Below are positions 18,912-28,007 of a stretch of 51,494 nt of DNA, in pieces. Each line of letters starts with the position of its first letter. Position 1 is the stretch's first letter. The notes below the pieces were generated by a model. That model saw only the letters and a list, made by a program, of their open reading frames with translations, was not told the origin of the DNA and searched no databases. Source of the stretch: Paenibacillus barengoltzii NBRC 101215 (lineage in GTDB: Bacteria > Bacillota > Bacilli > Paenibacillales > Paenibacillaceae). A program made the position numbers and the translations under genes. The DNA lies in the NCBI RefSeq assembly GCF_004000745.1, contig NZ_BILV01000047.1, positions 1-51,494 of the forward strand, written 5' to 3'.

Positions 18912-18940
18912 ACTATAGCCAGTTCGCCCCGGCAATTCAA
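18912..18940 (-). promoter_or_regulatory. SigA promoter of the DUF1934-argS operon
   Basis: Minus-strand TTGAAT, 17-base spacer, TATAGT. Confidence 0.7.
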
Positions 18941-18970
18941 TACATATACGGTACAACGCCCCCCATAGGC

Positions 18971-19002
18971 AAAAAAAGGAGCCGTTGCTTCAGCGGCTCC
19001 TT
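18971..19002 (-). terminator. Terminator of the 19028-20038 gene
   Basis: Stem AAGGAGCCG with CGGCTCCTT, 9-base loop, followed on the minus strand by T7. Confidence 0.9.
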
Positions 19003-19027
19003 CCCTCCCTTCATGACCAGATACGGC

Positions 19028-20038
19028 CTACAAGGGTTGACTTAATGCGAGGTATTTCACTTTGTCATCCTGGAAATACACATGAAACCGGAAATAATCC
19101 CCGACTTTATAGCTCCAGCGGCTATCCAGCTTCAGTGCCTTTGTCCCTAATTTCTCCGTAACGTCAGCCGTGCTGATCCCCGTCTTTACGCCAGCTGCGC
19201 ACTGGTGAACCGGCCGCGTAAAAACGATCATCCGATTCAGCTCCAGCACCCCGTCTCTAAATAAACGGGCTTCCTTCACCTGACCGGTACCGTCATCATA
19301 GTATGGCTTGGCCCAAACGATCTCCTCGGGCGGATATTGGGTTAGCCGCTGCTCCCATCCATCGAAGTCCAGGCCATCCACCTGCGCGGCTTCCCCGTCC
19401 AACGGAGCTGCAGGAGCCGTATCCAGGTTCACGGAGGATTCCTTCTCTTGCTCCACCCTTGCTTGCTCCTGCAGGGCATCCAACGAAGCCAGCTCCTCCC
19501 GCTCGCGGAACAGACCTTGCATCAACAGCAGCACCCGGTCGTCAGCGTAGTAATAATTCCCTTGGTACTCAAAAGCGTTACTGGTTAAATCATAGGTTAG
19601 CTCATAGTGCGTGTTTGCCACCTTAAACTGCAGAACAACCGGCTTCCGGGAAGCCGCCGGTACCGAACCCGCAAGCGCACTTTTCATATCCGTATAACGC
19701 AGCGATTCCAACAGGACAAATTGCCGCTGCGCTGGAATGCGGGTATTTTTCCCGTTTCCGCCAACCGTGATCGCAAGAACCTCCTCATCCTTGAAAGGAA
19801 GATGGTCTAGCAAATACGGCGACTCGACAGCAAGATCGTTATTCGCAACGTCTGAAGCTTCTCCTGTAACCGTCGTCGGAGCTTGTACCGGCGTTTCAAT
19901 GGAGTCGCCAGAAGGTGGTGCATCCGGACGGCCGTAAAAGATCCAGCCGACTACCATCACTACAACAATCATCGTAAGGCCCGCAAGCATGCTTCGGGCT
20001 GGGTTATTTCTTCTGATAAAAATCCCGCCTTGTCCCAT
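19028..20038 (-). CDS. Membrane-anchored hypothetical protein
   Basis: Not recognised as a named family. 336 residues with one N-terminal membrane segment (about 17-36, MLAGLTMIVVVMVVGWIFYG) preceded by arginines, so most of the protein should lie outside the membrane. A Pro/Ser/Thr-rich linker follows (about 38-70), then a mixed alpha/beta region with a coiled-coil-like Glu/Gln stretch (ASLDALQEQARVEQEKE). It sits between speE and the DUF1934-argS operon. The ATG at 20038 has no clear Shine-Dalgarno; ATG at residue 17 would remove the positive flank, so I keep the longer form. Own terminator downstream. Confidence 0.7.
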   Translation of the reverse strand: MGQGGIFIRRNNPARSMLAGLTMIVVVMVVGWIFYGRPDAPPSGDSIETPVQAPTTVTGEASDVANNDLAVESPYLLDHLPFKDEEVLAITVGGNGKNTRIPAQRQFVLLESLRYTDMKSALAGSVPAASRKPVVLQFKVANTHYELTYDLTSNAFEYQGNYYYADDRVLLLMQGLFREREELASLDALQEQARVEQEKESSVNLDTAPAAPLDGEAAQVDGLDFDGWEQRLTQYPPEEIVWAKPYYDDGTGQVKEARLFRDGVLELNRMIVFTRPVHQCAAGVKTGISTADVTEKLGTKALKLDSRWSYKVGDYFRFHVYFQDDKVKYLALSQPL

Positions 20039-20106
20039 GTGAAAGTGGTGATATAAATCATACTATCACACTTTAGACAGGCCATTTATAGTCCGAACGA
20101 CGTATT

Positions 20107-20934
20107 TTACTTCACGAGGTCTTCCACGAACTTGGGCAGCACAAATGCGGCCTTATGAAGACGCGGCGTGTAGTACTTGGTGTCCAGTTCAGGGATGTTC
20201 GTCTCGTCCACCTGCAGTGGATCATAAACTTTGCTGCCCATTGTGAACGTCCACAACCCGCTTGGATAAGTTGGGATGTTCGCACCGTAAACGCGAACGA
20301 TGGGGAAGATCTCTTTCACGTCTTTGTTCACCTTTTGAATCAAATCCGCTTTGAACCAAGGGTTATCAGTCTGGGCAACGAAGATGCCATCGTCTTTTAA
20401 CGCCTCATAAATCCCTTGATAAAATCCGCGCTCAAATAAAGGCGCCGCCGGCCCCACTGGTTCGGTAGAATCGACCATGATGACGTCGTATTGATTTTTG
20501 CTTTCAATAATATGCATATAGCCGTCTGCGACCTGCACGTCCACCCGCGGATTGTCCAGCTCCCCGGCAATCTCCGGCAAGTATTTCTTGGAATATTCAA
20601 TAACCTTGCCGTCGATCTCGACCAGCACTGCCTGCTCCACTTCGGGATGCTTGATCACCTCGCGAATAACCCCGCCGTCCCCGCCGCCTACAACGAGCAC
20701 CCGCTTCGGATTCGGATGGGTGAACAGCGCTGGATGCGCCACCATTTCGTGATAAACGAACTCATCTTTGATGGTGGTCATCACCATGCCGTCCAAGACG
20801 AGCATCCGGCCAAATTCCTCCGTATCTAACATCGCCAAGTCCTGGAACTCCGTTTTTTCCGTAACCAGCGTTTCGCGTATTTTTGCCGTAATCCCAAACA
20901 CGGGGGTTTGCTTCTCCGTAAACCATAATTCCAT
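20107..20934 (-). CDS. speE: Spermidine synthase
   Basis: Aminopropyltransferase that makes spermidine from putrescine and decarboxylated S-adenosylmethionine in the cytoplasm. 275 residues, the Bacillus SpeE length. The cofactor-binding GGGDGG is at 83-88 ([15 protein letters not shown]), followed by the acidic VEID and the catalytic-loop motif [14 protein letters not shown] precedes the ATG by about 8 bases. It is divergent from the class A penicillin-binding protein gene; in Bacillus speE-speB lies next to pbpG (ywhE) and ywhD, all of which except speB are found here. Confidence 0.96.
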   Translation of the reverse strand: MELWFTEKQTPVFGITAKIRETLVTEKTEFQDLAMLDTEEFGRMLVLDGMVMTTIKDEFVYHEMVAHPALFTHPNPKRVLVVGGGDGGVIREVIKHPEVEQAVLVEIDGKVIEYSKKYLPEIAGELDNPRVDVQVADGYMHIIESKNQYDVIMVDSTEPVGPAAPLFERGFYQGIYEALKDDGIFVAQTDNPWFKADLIQKVNKDVKEIFPIVRVYGANIPTYPSGLWTFTMGSKVYDPLQVDETNIPELDTKYYTPRLHKAAFVLPKFVEDLVK

Positions 20935-20996
20935 GCGATCAACCTTCTTTCCTTATGATCAAATCGTGCAGGTCAGCCCAAAACATCATTTCCTAT

Positions 20997-21002
20997 ATTG
21001 TA
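20997..21002 (-). promoter_or_regulatory. speE promoter, extended -10 candidate
   Basis: Minus-strand TGGTACAAT, about 60 bases before the speE ATG; no convincing -35. Confidence 0.35.
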
Positions 21003-21148
21003 CCAAACGAAAAAATAATAACACATCTCCCAAATTAACGGCGCAAGCACAGCTTCTGACGTGAATGATCTCTCCCAAACTTTCCCATACTGAACTTTAG
21101 ACGTTCGCAGCACGGATTTGCTATAGGATCGGAAAGGAGAGTCCTCTC

Positions 21149-23224
21149 GTGCAGAAACTCGTTCGCAGTGATCGACATTATCATAAACGTAAACCTCGCC
21201 GTCCGTGGCTTTTGCTGTTCAAGCTGATGGTCGGCACGGGGCTCCTTGGTCTATGCGCTGTCGGCCTCCTGCTCCTCTACTTGTCCCAAGCCGAACTGCC
21301 CCTCGCCGGATCAGATCGGAACTCGCAGCTGATCAACAGCCGGGGAGAGACGTTCGCGGTGTTTTCGGATGGCGGGAAGAACCGGGAAAGCGTGGAGCTG
21401 CAAGAGATCTCGCCTTGGCTGATCAAGGCGACGCTGGCGACCGAAGACCGGCAGTTTTACAACCATTTTGGCTTTGATTTGAAAGGGATGGCCCGAGCAA
21501 CCCTGGTGAATATCAAAGAAATGGGCACCGTCCAAGGAGCGAGCACCTTAACCCAGCAGCTGGCGCGGAATTTGTATCTGTCGCATGAACGGACCTGGTC
21601 TCGCAAAATTAAGGAGGCGATGTACACCGCCCAGCTGGAGATGAAGTACTCCAAAGATGATATTTTGCGAATGTACCTTAACGAAATTTATTACGGGCAT
21701 GGCGCGTACGGAATTGAAGCCGCCGCTCAGATGTATTTCGGAAAACCCGCAAAGGAGTTAAGTCTGGCCGAAAGTGCGATGTTAGCCGGGGTTCCGAAAG
21801 GCCCCACCTATTATTCGCCGTTTAATCATATGAAGAACGCCAAAGATCGTCAGCGTACCGTGCTGTCGGCGATGGTCGCCACGGGCGAGATCACGCAGCA
21901 GGAAGCCGATGAGGCATATGAGGCGATCCTGAATTTCCAATCGCCGAAGCAGCCAAGTCCCACCGATAAAGCTCCTTATTTCCGCGATTATATTCGCAAT
22001 GTGGTAGTCGGCGAGCTTGGCTTTGACGAGACGCTGCTTGAGCACGGCGGGCTGAACATCTACACGACACTGGATCCGGATGCGCAGAAAGCAGCGGAAG
22101 AAGCGGTAGCTGCGGAGCTGGCAAACTCGCCGGATCTGGAAGCTGCTCTCATTTCCATCGATCCGCGTAACGGCTACATCAAAGCGATGGTTGGCGGTGT
22201 CAATTACAAGAAGAGTCAGTATAACCATGTCTTCGCCACAACGCGGCAGCCCGGCTCCAGCTTTAAGCCGATCATGTATCTCACCGCGCTGTCTTCAAGA
22301 AAATTAACCAGTGCCAGCAAGTTCAGCAGTCAGCCAACGCTGTTCCATTACGACGACAACCGTAAAACGTATAGCCCGAAAAACTTCGGTGACAAATACT
22401 TGGGCGACATCGATATGCGGCAAGCGATCGCCGCTTCGGACAATATCTATGCAGTCAATACGATTCTCACAGTAGGAGCCGAGCAGGTCATCGAAATGGG
22501 GCGGAAAATGGGCATAACCAGCCCGTTGCAAGCCGTCCCCTCGCTGGCGCTGGGGACGTCTCCGGTCAGCCCGTTCGAAATGGCTACGGCGTTTGCGGTG
22601 ATCAGCAACCAGGGCCGCAGTGTGGAACCCGTGGCGGTGCTAAAAATTACCGATGCCAGCGGGCGTGTGTTATACGAGGCCAAACCGGCCAAAAGCGAAC
22701 AAGTGGTGGAAGCTTCTGCCGCCTACGTACTGACGCATTTGATGGAGAGCGTATTTGAAACTGGCGGGACGGGCAACCGCGTCTCCAACGAAATCAAACG
22801 GCCGGTCGCCGGCAAAACTGGAACGACCAGCACCGACGCCTGGCTCGTCGGCTTCACGCCGGAGCTGTCGACAGCCGTTTGGGTTGGCTATGACAAGGGC
22901 AAGACGCTTGGCACTACGGAGTCGCGCAAAGCCGCACCGATCTTTGCCAAATACACGGAGAAGGCGTTGGAAAAAGTACCTCCGAAGATTTTCCCCATCC
23001 CTGACGGGGTGGTCAGCGTCTACATCGATCCGGATACGGGGCTGCTCGCCACGAAGGATTGCCCGGACAAGAAGCTGGAGGTGTTCATTGAGGGCACAGA
23101 GCCCACAGAGTACTGCACCGCGCATGGTGAAGGCGAAGTCGAACCCGTACCGACTCCAGCCGAGGTGGAGAAGAAGGAGAGTCACTCCTGGTGGGAAGAT
23201 CTGAAACGCTGGTGGATGGATTAG
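21149..23224 (+). CDS. Class A penicillin-binding protein (transglycosylase/transpeptidase)
   Basis: Bifunctional peptidoglycan polymerase and cross-linking enzyme anchored in the membrane by one segment (about 20-47). The GT51 domain shows Glu99 in ATEDRQFYNHFG and GASTLTQQLARN. The transpeptidase domain has Ser370-x-x-Lys373 (PGSSFK), Ser430-Asp431-Asn432 and Lys556-Thr-Gly. 691 residues, near the size of Bacillus PbpG (PBP2d, ywhE), whose neighbourhood it shares, so a spore-related role is plausible. The start is GTG with AAAGGAG 10 bases upstream. A short acidic tail follows the last domain. Confidence 0.93.
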   Translation: MQKLVRSDRHYHKRKPRRPWLLLFKLMVGTGLLGLCAVGLLLLYLSQAELPLAGSDRNSQLINSRGETFAVFSDGGKNRESVELQEISPWLIKATLATEDRQFYNHFGFDLKGMARATLVNIKEMGTVQGASTLTQQLARNLYLSHERTWSRKIKEAMYTAQLEMKYSKDDILRMYLNEIYYGHGAYGIEAAAQMYFGKPAKELSLAESAMLAGVPKGPTYYSPFNHMKNAKDRQRTVLSAMVATGEITQQEADEAYEAILNFQSPKQPSPTDKAPYFRDYIRNVVVGELGFDETLLEHGGLNIYTTLDPDAQKAAEEAVAAELANSPDLEAALISIDPRNGYIKAMVGGVNYKKSQYNHVFATTRQPGSSFKPIMYLTALSSRKLTSASKFSSQPTLFHYDDNRKTYSPKNFGDKYLGDIDMRQAIAASDNIYAVNTILTVGAEQVIEMGRKMGITSPLQAVPSLALGTSPVSPFEMATAFAVISNQGRSVEPVAVLKITDASGRVLYEAKPAKSEQVVEASAAYVLTHLMESVFETGGTGNRVSNEIKRPVAGKTGTTSTDAWLVGFTPELSTAVWVGYDKGKTLGTTESRKAAPIFAKYTEKALEKVPPKIFPIPDGVVSVYIDPDTGLLATKDCPDKKLEVFIEGTEPTEYCTAHGEGEVEPVPTPAEVEKKESHSWWEDLKRWWMD

Positions 23225-23341
23225 AGGCTGGCTGTGGCTGGAGTTGGAGTTTGGGTTGGGAGTTGGACAGGACATGAAAAAGTTCTTACGATAAAGGAAG
23301 CAATCCCTAGTTCAAAAATGTTCAAGGAGACTTCCTTATCA

Positions 23342-24040
23342 ATGGACCCGATCTTGAAGCAAATCAAACCGGGGGCGCCATTGCCCCCGGCTTTTTATCG
23401 ATTGACGGCCCTGGAGGCCGCCCCCCGTCTGCTTGGACAGACGCTGGTCCGCCGTACGGAAGAAGGCGACATCCGCTGCCGCATCGTAGAAACGGAAAGC
23501 TACGGCGGCATAGAGGACAAAGGCAGCCACGCCTACGGAGGACGCCGTACCGCGCGGACGGACATTATGTTTGGCCCCGGCGGAACGGCTTACATCTATC
23601 TGATTTATGGCATGTATAACTGCCTGAACGTCGTCACCGGTACGGAAGGCGACCCGCAAGCCGTGCTAATCCGCGCGGTCGAGCCTCTATCCTCGGCAGA
23701 CGAAGCTGCGATGCGCCGCTATCGTGGGACGGCTGCTCGCAAGCCGGCGGATTTATCAGGCGGCCCCGGCAAGCTGTGCCGTGCGCTGGACATCACGAAA
23801 GCGCTGAATGGCCTGACGCTCGACCAGCCCAGTGGCCCGCTTTGGATCGAAGGCGGATCGATGTCGGAGAGATTTGGAGCGGATGAAGTGATCGTCCAGG
23901 CACCGCGTATCGGCATTGCGTATGCGGAGGAATATGCGGCGAAGCCGTGGCGGTTTTATTTTCGCGGCAACCCCTATGTGTCGGTCATCGACAAGCAAGC
24001 TGAGGTTTGGCCAGGAGACGCTGGCGTTGCCGATATCTAG
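23342..24040 (+). CDS. DNA-3-methyladenine glycosylase (AAG/Mpg family)
   Basis: Base-excision repair enzyme that removes alkylated purines such as 3-methyladenine. 232 residues with the family blocks RIVETESYGGIEDKGSHAYG (catalytic Glu in the first part), MFGPGGTAYIYLIYGMYNCL and LSGGPGKLCRAL. The ORF opens at 23234, but that stretch is low-complexity (Gly/Val/Trp); the ATG at 23342 has AAGGAG upstream and starts at the family's usual point. It lies downstream of the penicillin-binding protein gene on the same strand. Confidence 0.94.
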   Translation: MDPILKQIKPGAPLPPAFYRLTALEAAPRLLGQTLVRRTEEGDIRCRIVETESYGGIEDKGSHAYGGRRTARTDIMFGPGGTAYIYLIYGMYNCLNVVTGTEGDPQAVLIRAVEPLSSADEAAMRRYRGTAARKPADLSGGPGKLCRALDITKALNGLTLDQPSGPLWIEGGSMSERFGADEVIVQAPRIGIAYAEEYAAKPWRFYFRGNPYVSVIDKQAEVWPGDAGVADI

Positions 24041-24278
24041 GCTGCCGTTCGATCCTTTTGGACCATTATCCCGTTGCATCAGGAAGAGACGAAGCGGTTT
24101 GGCTGCGGTTTGCGAGCCCAGTTGTTCGCTTCAATAGTTCGCATCAGTTCGCTTCGATGCAGTCAGCGATGACGGCCGTATCATCCGCCTCTCTCTCGAT
24201 GCAGCCCGCCTCACTTTAGAAGCATGGGGTGAAAATCCGTGCTCCTGTCTATTTTTCATATGACTCCGTTCAAACATG

Positions 24279-24312
24279 AGGTCTCCTTACAAGATCACTT
24301 TCTAGGGAGACC
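24279..24312 (+). terminator. Weak terminator candidate after the glycosylase gene
   Basis: Perfect 8-bp stem AGGTCTCC with GGAGACCT followed by only TCTT. The rest of the 24041-24420 gap shows no gene. Confidence 0.4.
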
Positions 24313-24422
24313 TTCTTAGCATTCCTTCCCCTACACCCATCTGAATGAAAGGGATAATCCCACAAAAAGGCACGACAAGCGCCTCGATGGGGCAGCAGAG
24401 CCTCTAAATCGTTGCCATACAC

Positions 24423-24442
24423 ATTCAAAAGTACCTTTGAAT
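24423..24442 (+). promoter_or_regulatory. CadC-type operator 1
   Basis: ATTCAAA-N6-TTTGAAT, a perfect 7-bp inverted repeat with 6-base spacer, closely similar to the known cad operator (TCAAA/TTTGA core). It overlaps the -35 of the cadC-like promoter, so binding would block polymerase. Confidence 0.8.
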
Positions 24443-24464
24443 ATGCTATAAGATCGCTTATACT
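24437..24464 (+). promoter_or_regulatory. Promoter of the metal-resistance operon
   Basis: TTGAAT (24437-24442), 16-base spacer, TATACT (24459-24464), lying between and partly inside the two operators. Confidence 0.65.
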
Positions 24465-24475
24465 TGAACTATATC

Positions 24476-24495
24476 ATTCAAACGTTGATTTGAAT
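24476..24495 (+). promoter_or_regulatory. CadC-type operator 2
   Basis: Second copy of ATTCAAA-N6-TTTGAAT, just downstream of the transcription start. Its centre is 53 bp from that of operator 1, about five helical turns, so both sites face the same side of the DNA. Confidence 0.78.
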
Positions 24496-24513
24496 AAAGG
24501 AGGTCGACGTTCC

Positions 24514-24888
24514 ATGGCCGACACGGTAGAGACCGCAGATGTGTGCGAGCAGTACTACACGGAACCTGCACGTACGAACAGGCTTCGAGAAAGTCTGGCA
24601 GAACGTGACGTCAACGGGATGGTCCAGATCTTTAAGGCTTTGTCCGATCCGAATCGGGTGAAGATTGCTTATTATTTGCAGCATCAGGAGCTGTGCGTCT
24701 GCGATATCGCCGATTTACTCGACGTCTCCGTGGCGACGGCTTCCCATCATCTGCGCCAGCTGAAGGCACTGCATATCGCCAAATCGCGCAAGGAAGGCAA
24801 GAACGTTTACTATTCGTTAAGCGACCATCATATTCAGACGCTGGTAGCCATGACGCTGGAGCATCAGAAGGAGCAGATGAACGAATGA
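24514..24888 (+). CDS. cadC: ArsR/SmtB-family metal sensor, CadC type
   Basis: Metal-responsive repressor of 124 residues. A winged helix (VATASHHLRQLKALHIA) follows the alpha3 metal motif ELCVCD with Cys61 and Cys63; Cys11 near the N terminus completes the three cysteines needed for cadmium/lead/zinc sensing in staphylococcal CadC. The second N-terminal Cys of that protein is Tyr15 here. The alpha5 zinc site is also intact: Asp104, His106, His117, Glu120. ATG at 24514 has AAAGGAGG about 10 bases upstream; the longer ORF runs through the promoter and operators. Translationally coupled (ATGA overlap) to the ATPase gene. Metal identity is inferred from homology. Confidence 0.9.
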   Translation: MADTVETADVCEQYYTEPARTNRLRESLAERDVNGMVQIFKALSDPNRVKIAYYLQHQELCVCDIADLLDVSVATASHHLRQLKALHIAKSRKEGKNVYYSLSDHHIQTLVAMTLEHQKEQMNE

Positions 24889-27230
24889 ACTCAACAGTGG
24901 CAAAAAATCAAACGCCAGGCGAGAACCATCGCATCGAGTATCGTGTGATGGGATTGTCCTGCGCGAACTGCGCCCGGGAGATGCAGGAGGAAATTCAGCG
25001 CCTGGATTACGGGGAGGATGCCTCTCTTCTATATAATAGCGGACGCCTGCTCCTCCATCCTGCAGTGGATTTGAAGCAGGTGGAGCGGATTTTAAAAAGG
25101 GATGGCGCCACCTTAGTCTTACCGAATCCCAGCTTCGCTGACGATACGGCTGCTATGGCTGCTTCGGAGGCCGTCTCCCAGAAGGCCGCAGAACTCGGAA
25201 GCTCTAGTGAACCGCATGAACATGAGAGCCGCCTGGGAATCTGGCTGCTGGTGATTTCCGCCGTGATCTATGCGGGGACGTTTGTGTTCGACGTGCCCAA
25301 TGCCGTACGGATAACAGGTTATCTGACAGCTATGGTCCTCAGCGGGTACACTACATTCCTGCGCGGTTTGCGGAACTTGCTCCGCTTGAAATTCAATATG
25401 GATACGTTGATGACCGTAGCCTTAACCGGTGCGGTGTTGATCGGGGAATGGAAAGAGGCGACGTTGGTCGCGATATTGTTTGGTCTGAACGAGCTGTTGG
25501 AGGGCTATGGCATGAGCCGCGCCCGCCGCTCGCTATCGGCGTTATTGGATGCTGCTCCAAAGGAAGCGATTGTCATTCAAGATGGACGGGAAATGATCGT
25601 CCCGATCGCGCGGTTGAAGGCAAACGATATTGTGCTCGTCCGAGCCGGGGAGAAGATCCCTTCAGACGGCACGGTCCTGGAAGGGACGAGCGCCGTCAAC
25701 GAAGCAGCCATTACCGGCGAATCAATTCCGGTCACGAAGCAGCCCGGCATGCCGGTATTCGGCGGCAGCATCAATACGGAAGGACTTCTTCACGTCCGAA
25801 TTGATCAACCGTACGAGGACTCGTCACTGGCCAAGATCATGCATCTTGTCCAGGAGGCGCAGGATAAGAAAACGCCAACCGAACTGTTCATCGATCGGTT
25901 CGCCAAATGGTATACGCCGGCCATCATGATTCTGGCTGCGCTGGTGATGCTGGCTCCGCCGCTGCTGTTCGGGCAGCCGTGGATGAAATGGATCTACGAA
26001 GGTCTAGCCATTCTGATCGTTGGCTGCCCGTGCGCCCTTGTGCTGAGCTCGCCAATCGCGCTGGTCAGCGGAATGACCCGCTGCGCGCGGCTCGGCGTGC
26101 TCGTCAAGGGCGGCGTGCATCTGGAGCAGCTCGGGAAGCTGGACGCGATCGCGTTCGATAAGACCGGCACCCTGACGAAGGGGCAGCCGGAGGTGCAGCG
26201 CGAGATCGCGTATGTGCCGCAGCGGTTTTACACGGTAGCCGCCGCACTGGAGCGCGGCTCCCTGCACCCGCTGGCCGCTGCGGTGGTGCGTTACGTTGCC
26301 GCCCGCACCAGCGGCAACAGTGACGAGCACAGCGACGTAGCGTGCTGCTGCGATTCCCCAAGCAGCGGGCATAGCAGCGACGCTCATGCCGCTTGCTCCG
26401 ATGGCGCCCAGCGCGGTGACTGCTGGGCGCATCCCGCCGGGCTTACGACCTTGCCCGGCGTGGGCGTGAGCGCCGAGGTCGACGGCGTTCGCTGCTATGT
26501 CGGCAGCGAAGCGCTGCTCGCGCAGCTCTCCCTCGGCGGCGAGGAGCGGGCGCGCGTCACTGCTGACCTCGCGCGCCTGAAAGCGGAGGGCCTCACCGTA
26601 GTGCTCGCCGCGGAATCCGCGCGCGTGTTGGGCCTGTTCGGCCTCGCCGATGAACTCCGTCCGGAAGCCCCGGACGTCGTCCGCGCCTTGCACCGCGCCG
26701 GAGTCGCCCGCACCGTCATGCTGACGGGCGACCACGCCGCGGCGGCCCAAGCGATCGCTGACCGCAGCGGTGTCAGCGAATGGCATGCCGGCCTGCTGCC
26801 GGAGCAGAAGGTCGCGCAGATCCAAGCACTGGCCGGCCGCGGGAGCGTGGCGATGGTCGGCGACGGGATCAACGACGCTCCGGCCTTGGCTGCCGCCGAC
26901 CTGGGGATCGCCATGGGCCAAGGCACGGACAGCGCCGTAGAGACCGCCGACATCGTGCTGATGCAGGATCATCTCGGCCATCTCCCCCGCGCCATCCGTA
27001 TCGCCCGGCGGGCTGGCCGGATCGTCGCCTGGAATATCAGCCTCTCGCTTGCGCTGAAGCTGATCGCCCTGCTGCTGACGATCCCCGGCTGGCTTACGCT
27101 GTGGGTAGCCGTCATGTCCGATATGGGCGCGACCATTCTCGTCACGCTGCTCGGACTGACCATTTTACTCGGTAAGGACCCGCAAACGGCGGCGGGTTCG
27201 CCGAAAATTCAAGTCAGCCCCCAGCGCTAA
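24885..27230 (+). CDS. cadA: P1B-type heavy-metal efflux ATPase (CadA/ZntA type)
   Basis: Membrane pump of 781 residues that likely exports Zn, Cd or Pb. Order: metal-binding HMA domain with Cys26-x-x-Cys29 (GLSCANCAR); first membrane helices; actuator TGES; Cys381-Pro-Cys383 in the transport helix; phosphorylated Asp425 in DKTGTLTKG; HP motif (GSLHPLA); GDGINDAP; and a last membrane pair with SDMGATILV, whose Asp is typical of the Zn/Cd group. A Cys/His-rich insert of about 40 residues (about 475-516: CCC at 487-489, further Cys up to 513, four His) interrupts the nucleotide-binding domain, which is unusual. The start overlaps the cadC stop by 4 bases. Longer upstream starts fall inside cadC. 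GC rises sharply from about 26.0 to 27.1 kb. Confidence 0.92.
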   Translation: MNSTVAKNQTPGENHRIEYRVMGLSCANCAREMQEEIQRLDYGEDASLLYNSGRLLLHPAVDLKQVERILKRDGATLVLPNPSFADDTAAMAASEAVSQKAAELGSSSEPHEHESRLGIWLLVISAVIYAGTFVFDVPNAVRITGYLTAMVLSGYTTFLRGLRNLLRLKFNMDTLMTVALTGAVLIGEWKEATLVAILFGLNELLEGYGMSRARRSLSALLDAAPKEAIVIQDGREMIVPIARLKANDIVLVRAGEKIPSDGTVLEGTSAVNEAAITGESIPVTKQPGMPVFGGSINTEGLLHVRIDQPYEDSSLAKIMHLVQEAQDKKTPTELFIDRFAKWYTPAIMILAALVMLAPPLLFGQPWMKWIYEGLAILIVGCPCALVLSSPIALVSGMTRCARLGVLVKGGVHLEQLGKLDAIAFDKTGTLTKGQPEVQREIAYVPQRFYTVAAALERGSLHPLAAAVVRYVAARTSGNSDEHSDVACCCDSPSSGHSSDAHAACSDGAQRGDCWAHPAGLTTLPGVGVSAEVDGVRCYVGSEALLAQLSLGGEERARVTADLARLKAEGLTVVLAAESARVLGLFGLADELRPEAPDVVRALHRAGVARTVMLTGDHAAAAQAIADRSGVSEWHAGLLPEQKVAQIQALAGRGSVAMVGDGINDAPALAAADLGIAMGQGTDSAVETADIVLMQDHLGHLPRAIRIARRAGRIVAWNISLSLALKLIALLLTIPGWLTLWVAVMSDMGATILVTLLGLTILLGKDPQTAAGSPKIQVSPQR

Positions 27231-27244
27231 CTTCCCTTCCAAGC

Positions 27245-27290
27245 AAAACGCCCCTTCCGGGAGTTCAACCGGATAGGGGCGTTTCTTTTA
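27245..27290 (+). terminator. Terminator of the metal-resistance operon
   Basis: Stem AAACGCCCC with GGGGCGTTT followed by TTTCTTTT; it can also serve the convergent ywhD gene (AAAACG on the left). Confidence 0.8.
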
Positions 27291-27307
27291 TGCCTCATTT
27301 ATTCAGT

Positions 27308-27820
27308 TCACGCGTCCAGGGCCGCCTTCAGCTCTTCCGGCGAGCGGTCCCACCATTCCGCATTAGTCTCGATCAGCAGCTGCTTCAGCCCGGCCTTCTG
27401 CTCTTTGCTCAATCCGTCCAAAATCACTCTGCGTTTTAACGCATAATCCATTTTGTTAACATGGTCGGCAAGAATTTTCCAGCCGCGGCGTGCTTCCGTG
27501 TCAATCAACATTTCGCAAGCCGTCATTCCGCCGTAGAATTGGCCTTCCGGCCCGCGATCTACCGCAACCCAAACGATCCAGACCTGCCGGCCATTGGGTA
27601 CGTCCTCCCGGTTGGTCGAGAATTTGATGCCTTTCTCCACCTTGCTCTTCGCATGCATGGCACCGACATCAATGTACACCTCATCCCCGTCGATGATGAC
27701 CGGAGACATGCTGTTCAAATCGATGGAACCTGCACCAAAGCCTTTATGTTTGCTCTTCTCATCGTTGCTGATAATGTTGAGGGCAAAAATCTTTTTACCC
27801 GTTTTCGGTGTCTGATCCAT
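27308..27820 (-). CDS. ywhD: YwhD family protein
   Basis: Conserved Bacillales protein of unknown function, 170 residues (Bacillus YwhD is of like size). The segment ALNIISNDEKSKHKGFGAGS and the following VIIDGDEVYIDVGAMHAKS are characteristic. Start ATG at 27820 has GGAGGG 5-6 bases upstream; the ORF extension to 27898 is not supported. In Bacillus ywhD neighbours pbpG and speE, as here. No membrane segment or catalytic motif is evident. Confidence 0.88.
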   Translation of the reverse strand: MDQTPKTGKKIFALNIISNDEKSKHKGFGAGSIDLNSMSPVIIDGDEVYIDVGAMHAKSKVEKGIKFSTNREDVPNGRQVWIVWVAVDRGPEGQFYGGMTACEMLIDTEARRGWKILADHVNKMDYALKRRVILDGLSKEQKAGLKQLLIETNAEWWDRSPEELKAALDA

Positions 27821-28007
27821 AATTCCCTCCATATTTCGCATACCTGCCGCCTCGTTCTCATAAGCAAGGCAGCTTCTATCGTTATCCTTACATCTCAATC
27901 CTAGTTCAAAAAATGGCTTTTTAACTACCTCTCAATTTTAACTAATAATCTTCCAAATGCAAACATATACATGCTGTAGATGCTTGTCAACGGGAGGTAT
28001 CCATTGT

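Noticed and set aside
26004..26981. 325-codon open frame on the minus strand
   Set aside because: Shadow of the GC-rich part of the metal ATPase gene, with Arg/Ala/Gly-rich low-complexity translation.
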